Shown here: in pieces, positions 59,126-64,000 of the stretch | Numbering within the stretch: the first letter of the stretch is position 1 | How the letters are laid out: every line of letters begins with the position of its first letter | Assembly: GCA_012845835.1 (NCBI GenBank) | Contig: JABAKD010000013.1 | Coordinates: 4,772,628 to 4,836,627 of the forward strand | Reading direction: 5' to 3' | Source: Undaria pinnatifida | Lineage: Eukaryota > Sar > Phaeophyceae > Laminariales > Alariaceae | Length of the DNA stretch: 64,000 nt | Position numbers and translations under genes: made by a program | The notes under the pieces: model-generated | What the model was told of the DNA's origin: nothing | Database searches by the model: none | What the model saw: only the letters and a program-made list of their open reading frames with translations

Positions 59126-60458
59126 GCCTTGTAGGCCACCCCCAACAGAAAGAGCATGCCACTTGCCTAAAGACGTTAAGTGCGCGACGAAGAGGGTGGG
59201 CCACTCGACCTGCTGTTCGCTGCTGGCCGGCGCCTGGCTGTCGATAGTCGAGGAAAGCGGCCCGCCCTCGTAGGCTCCCCCGGCTCCTCCACTTCTCGGC
59301 TTTGGCTGACCATCGTCGCCCACACCGCCCCCGTCCCAGTGTGGTTCGCCTCCGCCCGCACCGCCCCCGTCCCATTGTTGTGCGCCTCCCCCCACACCGC
59401 CCCCGTCCCATTGTTGTGCGCCTCCGCCCACACCGCCCCCGTCCCATTGTTGTGCGCCTCCGCCCACACCGCCCCCGTCCCAATGTTGTGCGCCTCCGCC
59501 CACACCGCCCCCGTCCCATTGTTGTGCGCGTCCGCCCACACCGCCCCCGTCCCATTGCTGTACGCCTCCGCCCATACCGCCCCCGTCCAATGCGTCGCCG
59601 TGAATTACGAAGCCAGTTTGGTGCTGAGGCCAAGCTCCCGGTGGTGGTGGTGGTGGTGTGCTGCTGTAGTGCTCCTGGGGGGGCGGAGGGCCGTGCGGAG
59701 GGGCCGCGACAATGTTTGCATGCATGCGGGTGGGTGGAGCAGTGCGGCATTGCCTGGCCATGTGACCGTAAGCTCCACAAGTGCTGCAGACCCCCGAAAA
59801 AGCGCTCGGCGCTCGACAAATGTGGGACTTGTGCCCGAGGGCACCACACCGACCGCACTTGTACACTTCCCCCATGGACGCTCCTGGAGGCGGAGGAGAC
59901 TCCGGCTGGTACCACCCACTTCCGGTGTTACCTGCCCCACCATTGCCCCCCGGCCTCAGCTGGTGCTGGGGCTGCTGCTGCGGCTGGGGTGGGTGCTGCT
60001 TGTGCTGGTGCTGGTGCTGGTAATTATGGTCTGCACCCCTACGCTGCTGCTGTTGCCCTCCCCCCAACAGCTGCTGCTGTTGCTGCCCATACGGCCGCTG
60101 CTGCTGCTGCTGTTGCTGCCCAAACGGCCGCTGCTGCTGCTTCTGTTGCTGCCCATACGGCCGCTGCTGCTGCTGCTGTTGCTGCCCATACGGCCGCTGC
60201 TGCTGCTGCTGTTGCTGCCCAAACGGCCGCTGCTGCTGCTGCTGTTGCTGCCCATACGGCCGCTGCTGCTGCTGCTGTTGCTGCCCAAACGTCCGCTGCT
60301 GCTGCTGCTGTTGCTGCCCATACGGCCGCTGTTGTTGCTGCTGTTGCTGCCCATACGGCCGCTGCTGCTGCTGCTGTTGCTGTCCATACGGCCGCTGTTG
60401 CTGCTGCTGTTGCTGCCCGTACGGCCGCTGTTGCTGCTGCTGTTGCTGTCCATACGAC

Positions 60459-60492
<34 letters not shown>

Positions 60493-61489
60493 CGGCGCCT
60501 AACCTGCCCTGAAAACCCCCACCGACGGCGAGGGCGTGGGGATCCGCCAACGGCGCAGCAGCCATTGACACGACCGCCGCTAACTTCCGCTCCTCCAACT
60601 CCTTCGTCTTGCTGTTAGCGTGGGAGGTGCGGACGATTCCCTCCATCTCCGATCGCGTGAGGCCGGGTCGAAGCAAGCTAGTGCGGTGCTCCACGTCGTA
60701 AACCTCGGACGGGAGACGACGTGTTAGTATGCGAACCACGTCGCGATCCGACTTGCGGATACCCAATGTGGACAGCACATTGAGCTTCCCCTCAGCACGG
60801 GCAAAGAACAGCTTGGGGTCCTTATCCCCCTGCATCTCTATGTTCTTGAAGTCTTTCTCGAGGTGATCTCGTTCGGCACCACCCTGCGGCTGATACCAGG
60901 CCATCACAGCCTTCCATGCTCCCTCCACCGACCCAGCGGCATGCATCCGTTCCTCCACAGGCTGTCCTTGCATGGCTTCCATGAGAAATTCCCATGCCTT
61001 CTCGCACTTCTCGACTCTCTGCTGCCCATGAAGATAGATGGATCGGTTGCGCTCCTCCATCCCTCCTAAGCCCCCGGCTATCCGAATAGGGTCGCTCGTG
61101 GGCTCAAGCGCCCCGATCAGACCCCGCGCCGTCAAGAAAGCTTGGAACCTGTGTGACCACAGGTGCAGCTGACTCCGCCCATCAAACTTGGGCACCCGCA
61201 TGCTGTTTTGCGACGACAAGATGAGCGCCGGGGGGGTCTGGTGGTGACGGTTATCTGGCTCCGGCGCAGGCTGCCCAGCACTTGCCTGCTGCATGGGCCG
61301 CCCGCTCCCCCCACCGGTACCCGACTGAACCGCTGCCTCGGCGGACATCCTCAACGCTCTCTCCGCTGACAACGCCGCGTCTCGCTCAGCCACCGTCGTG
61401 TCTCTCTCAGCCAACGTCGCGTCTCGCTGAGCCAAATTAATCGACACTTCCTCCAGCTGCTTCCGAAGCAGCTCGGCCTCCTCGGCCAT
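59108..61489 (-). CDS. Copia gag polyprotein (intact, 793 aa)
   Basis: Structural protein that packages element RNA. ATG at 61489. Residues 1-60 form a charged heptad-rich coiled coil with RDATLAERDTTVAERD-type repeats. The middle is the copia gag core (WSHRFQAFL through KTKELEERK). Then comes a low-complexity block of about 13 units of 11 residues (poly-Gln plus RPYG; 33 bp units at about 60080-60490). Two CCHC zinc knuckles follow, CGRCGALGHKSHIC and CSTCGAYGHMARQC (about 59870-59740). Last is an array of about eight 12-residue WDGGGVGGGAQQ-type units (36 bp, about 59595-59320). The end overlaps pol in the -1 frame at a G5 run (59139-59143), either a frameshift site or an indel. Both repeat arrays are unusual for gag and would expand by slippage. 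Confidence 0.92.
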
Positions 61490-61541
61490 ACCAACAACCC
61501 TTCAGCAAGCTCCGGGCCCGGAAACCCACGATTATCGTGTT

Positions 61542-61937
61542 TTTATACGCTTGCTGTATAACGTGTCCTGTGTAACCACGCGGCGTGCCGCTACGGCGTA
61601 GATCGAGGAGAGAAGATAAAATACTCGTACACCGGATACCAAATACACACCAGGTGGGTCAATACCCTTCTGTCAGAGACCGCACCATATTTACCACACA
61701 CAGGAGGTAAGCCGCACCTGATTGTCACCGGCTGCACCACTCACATATATACGGGCAGTATCGTTATCATCAAAGGCCGGGTCGTATCATTAACATCATC
61801 GACTGCCCCGCCGGGGGGCAGCTCCACACTCCGAGGCATATACCGAAAAATGCCTCGAGATATAATACGAAACCCCAGAATATACGAAACCGCCAAATAT
61901 CCGCGGACCCGTATCGAACAACCGCATACCACAAACA
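61542..61937 (-). repeat. 5' LTR of copia element
   Basis: Near-identical to 54578-54973, with about nine differences clustered in three spots. The leader between this LTR and gag is short (about 50 bp) and holds a possible primer-binding start TGGGTTTCC. Confidence 0.9.
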
Positions 61938-61942
61938 GGGTT

Positions 61943-62215
61943 GCGCAAGCGATTGTGGTCGGGTTGCGCAAGTGATTGTCGTCGAAGCGATGTTTCAGGT
62001 GAGATATTGAGCTCCTCATGTTCGGAGCTCGGAAAAAATTGCCGCAGACCTAACGTGGGACGTCTCGCTACTGCTACGTTCTCACCGACATATAATGAAA
62101 TAAGCAGTCGTCCAAATTTAACACTGTTTCCAAGTGAATAAGACTGTCAATACTCCGACAAGAAAGATACCTTGAAGCCAAGAATGATCTCCAAAGTTGA
62201 AAAGTCGAGTCCAGC
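61943..62215. repeat. Second copy of duplicated sequence, interrupted by the copia element
   Basis: Direct copy of 54303-54555 (about 85% identical) starting GCGCAAGCGATTG right after the GGGTT duplication. It also has a local ~20 bp duplication of GGTCGGGTTGCGCAAG at its start. Confidence 0.8.
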
Positions 62216-64000
62216 ACGCAAATGTCATGTTTGTATGGGCTTGAATGAAAAATCTCACTTGTACGATAATGCGTGATGAAACTGGCAAACCAAGCGAAAC
62301 GACTCTCAAATCATGCCGACGCTAGTGGAGTACAGCAAAGATGCGTACTGCTGTATTGGATTTTTACAGAGTTTGTCGTAGGATGTAACAGGTACATGTG
62401 TCCTACAGCAGTTGTAGAATAGAGTTCTTATACGGTAGCTCCCCCAATTTTTCTTTCACGAAATCGCCGGTTTTGCTCCCCCGTATCTCCTGGAATATTG
62501 TGCCCCTTGCCACCCCGACGTCATCGCTCGATAGTCTTTTAAAAAGAAAAAATATACACGAGGATAGCTTTTTCAAAGCATCCTTCCTCGAATCGAGCAG
62601 CCAGGAACCATTCGTTAAAGAAAATCGCTGGTTTGAGAGGGGCTATCGTATAGACTACTCAGTCAATGGTACAAGCAGTGATACCCGAACGAATGCAAAT
62701 CGCTACATACTGCAAAGCAACAAAAACAAGATTGCCATAAGGAAGAATAGACAGCTTCTCTCCTACATGAAAACAAAGTTGAGCAAAGGGCAAACCTAGG
62801 TCACGCTCGCGTCGCCTTTGACGCTGCAGCTGGCGAAGGAAAATCTACGTGATCCTCGTAGCGTTTGAACAGTAGAAGACTTCTCGTTGACGGCGACGTT
62901 GCTGCCGTAGATGTGAGTGCAATATTTTGTTGATGATGATCGTGCTATCGATTATCGACCGTCCTCTCGTGATGGTCGCGCCTTTGAAATGTTTTTGGAG
63001 GGCTGATTGCCGGCTTGCTGTTGTTGTTGCTGATGTTTGATGTACCAGCGATAAAAAGCGCGTTGCAATTAAGGTGTTTCGTTTCCCTAGTCAAACGTCT
63101 GATCTCGGGTCGCCCTCATGTTGTTTTCAGCGTTGACGACAAATTGGTTGAACGCATTCGGTTTTTAGCTCGCGAATCTAGTAGATGGTGCAAAACGGGT
63201 TTATGATCCTAGCAGCCGTGTCCTGAATGATAGTCTTGGTGAGGATTTCGTCAAGCTGGGGCTGCGTTGATATGTTGTAGTTGGCGACGTTATGCTGTAT
63301 CAATCTTGAACACGGGCAATACTTCCCGAGCAATCGCTGGTTGGGTAGTCTCGGTGGGATGCCTTTCATCTGAACGCTAAGCGTACTGGCCATTGGTGCG
63401 TCCCTGTCAGGACAGGGAGGACTGTCTTACGGTGGAAAGTTGGTTGGTGTGGTCTTTAGGGTGGTAGCTTCTATGGATGACGTTTATCTTATTGTGGCAG
63501 GTACTGGTGCTGTACAGGCAGTCGCTTATCATGCCTGGCAGCTGATGAAACTGATCAGTGATCTGTGACTAGTGTTGGTAAACAAACGGTGGGCGATGAG
63601 AAAAAAACTCATCACGATGCGTTCTCGATGTGATGTAGTGGTGGTCGAACGGGAAGCAGTTTGTGACATGTTATCGATGATTGGAACGTGCTGGCTTAAG
63701 CATTGTTATTTTGCCGAATCGACCGTGTTGTAGGCCAAGACCAGGACGACGGCGGTTGACGCGTTTCATCTCCCGCCAATCTATCTACGTGTTGTTGCCG
63801 TGTTTATCAAATTAGTGCAGGTCGCATTGCCCACTGTTTGAGCGGATCATACCTGCTATGCGTACATTGACACGCGCCTTCCCTATGAGTAAACAAGCTT
63901 TACGAAGGTTGGAATTTGGAGCACTTTTTCCGTGGCAATGGCCGTGTATTTCGCGGCTTTCGTGGTAGCAGCAGTATAGACGGTGCTGTACGCATGTCAC
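62216..64000. other. Right end of window, no gene assigned
   Basis: Open frames at 62398-62799 (+, no ATG start) and 63393-63178 (-, 71 codons with ATG) have plausible composition but no domain I recognise. One of them could be an exon or remnant; I cannot decide from sequence alone. Confidence 0.3.

Larger units (their letters stand above)
54574..61937 (-). mobile_element. Ty1/copia LTR retrotransposon, young, nearly intact (7.4 kb)
   Basis: Minus-strand element with ~390 bp LTRs about 98% identical, gag (61489-59108) and pol (about 59125-55720) in the copia order: protease, integrase, reverse transcriptase, RNase H. The target-site duplication GGGTT lies at 54569-54573 and 61938-61942. The uninterrupted site is visible in the neighbouring repeat unit (GGGTT at 54298-54302). 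High LTR identity and one frameshift plus one stop in pol indicate a recent but defective copy. Confidence 0.95.

Noticed and set aside
59180-60618. Two ~440-codon plus-strand ORFs
   Set aside because: Antisense shadows of the CAG-type and GGG-type repeat arrays in copia gag, rich in Leu or Ala only because of the repeats.
63178-63393. 71-codon minus-strand ORF as a gene
   Set aside because: Has an ATG and plausible composition, but no domain, no neighbour exon and no splice evidence.

Overview
This window is nuclear DNA from a brown alga (Phaeophyceae) or a close stramenopile relative. The deciding evidence is two spliced, secreted mannuronan C-5-epimerase genes, which are cell-wall alginate-remodelling enzymes. 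They lie head to tail on the minus strand with clean GT-AG introns. The rest is mostly transposable elements and simple or tandem repeats, as expected of a gene-poor eukaryotic region. No bacterial operons, rRNA, functional tRNA gene or CRISPR array was seen.

Layout. (1) 317-2872 (-): 5' half of epimerase gene 1 (four exons). Its remaining exons should lie left of position 1. (2) 2.9-20.6 kb: intergenic, packed with repeats. These are two copies of a poly(A)-tailed retroposon with target-site duplications, a family of poly-C-rich interspersed repeats, a degenerate ~160-225 bp tandem array, a tRNA-derived SINE, a ~700 bp foldback element and an interstitial telomere-like tract. (3) 20662-33213 (-): epimerase gene 2, complete in seven exons (510 aa predicted). 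Its first two introns (3.4 and 4.6 kb) are inflated by SINEs, poly-C repeats and a ~770 bp palindrome, while introns 3-6 stay at 0.55-1.05 kb. (4) 33.2-37.9 kb: intergenic, no recognisable gene. (5) 37901-51171 (+): an old, decayed Ty3/gypsy-type LTR element of 13.3 kb with diverged LTRs, large tandem arrays in its leader, gag remnants with a Cys/His knuckle, and a frameshifted integrase. No reverse transcriptase was recognised by eye. (6) 52.4-53.2 kb: a GGGCCGGGCC-rich minisatellite. (7) 54574-61937 (-): a much younger Ty1/copia element with near-identical LTRs, an intact gag and a nearly intact pol (one frameshift, one in-frame stop). It is inserted with a GGGTT target duplication into the second copy of a tandemly duplicated sequence. 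(8) 61.9-64 kb: the rest of that duplicated sequence, then unrecognised DNA.

How the parts relate. The epimerases act outside the cell on alginate and are the only genes I consider host functional genes. Their tandem arrangement fits the known expansion of this family in brown algae. Everything else is selfish or repetitive DNA, and several nested insertions give a relative order of events: the SINE is younger than the poly-C repeat it interrupts, and the copia element is younger than the duplication it interrupts. Most small open frames in the window lack an ATG context or homology I recognise and are treated as noise.
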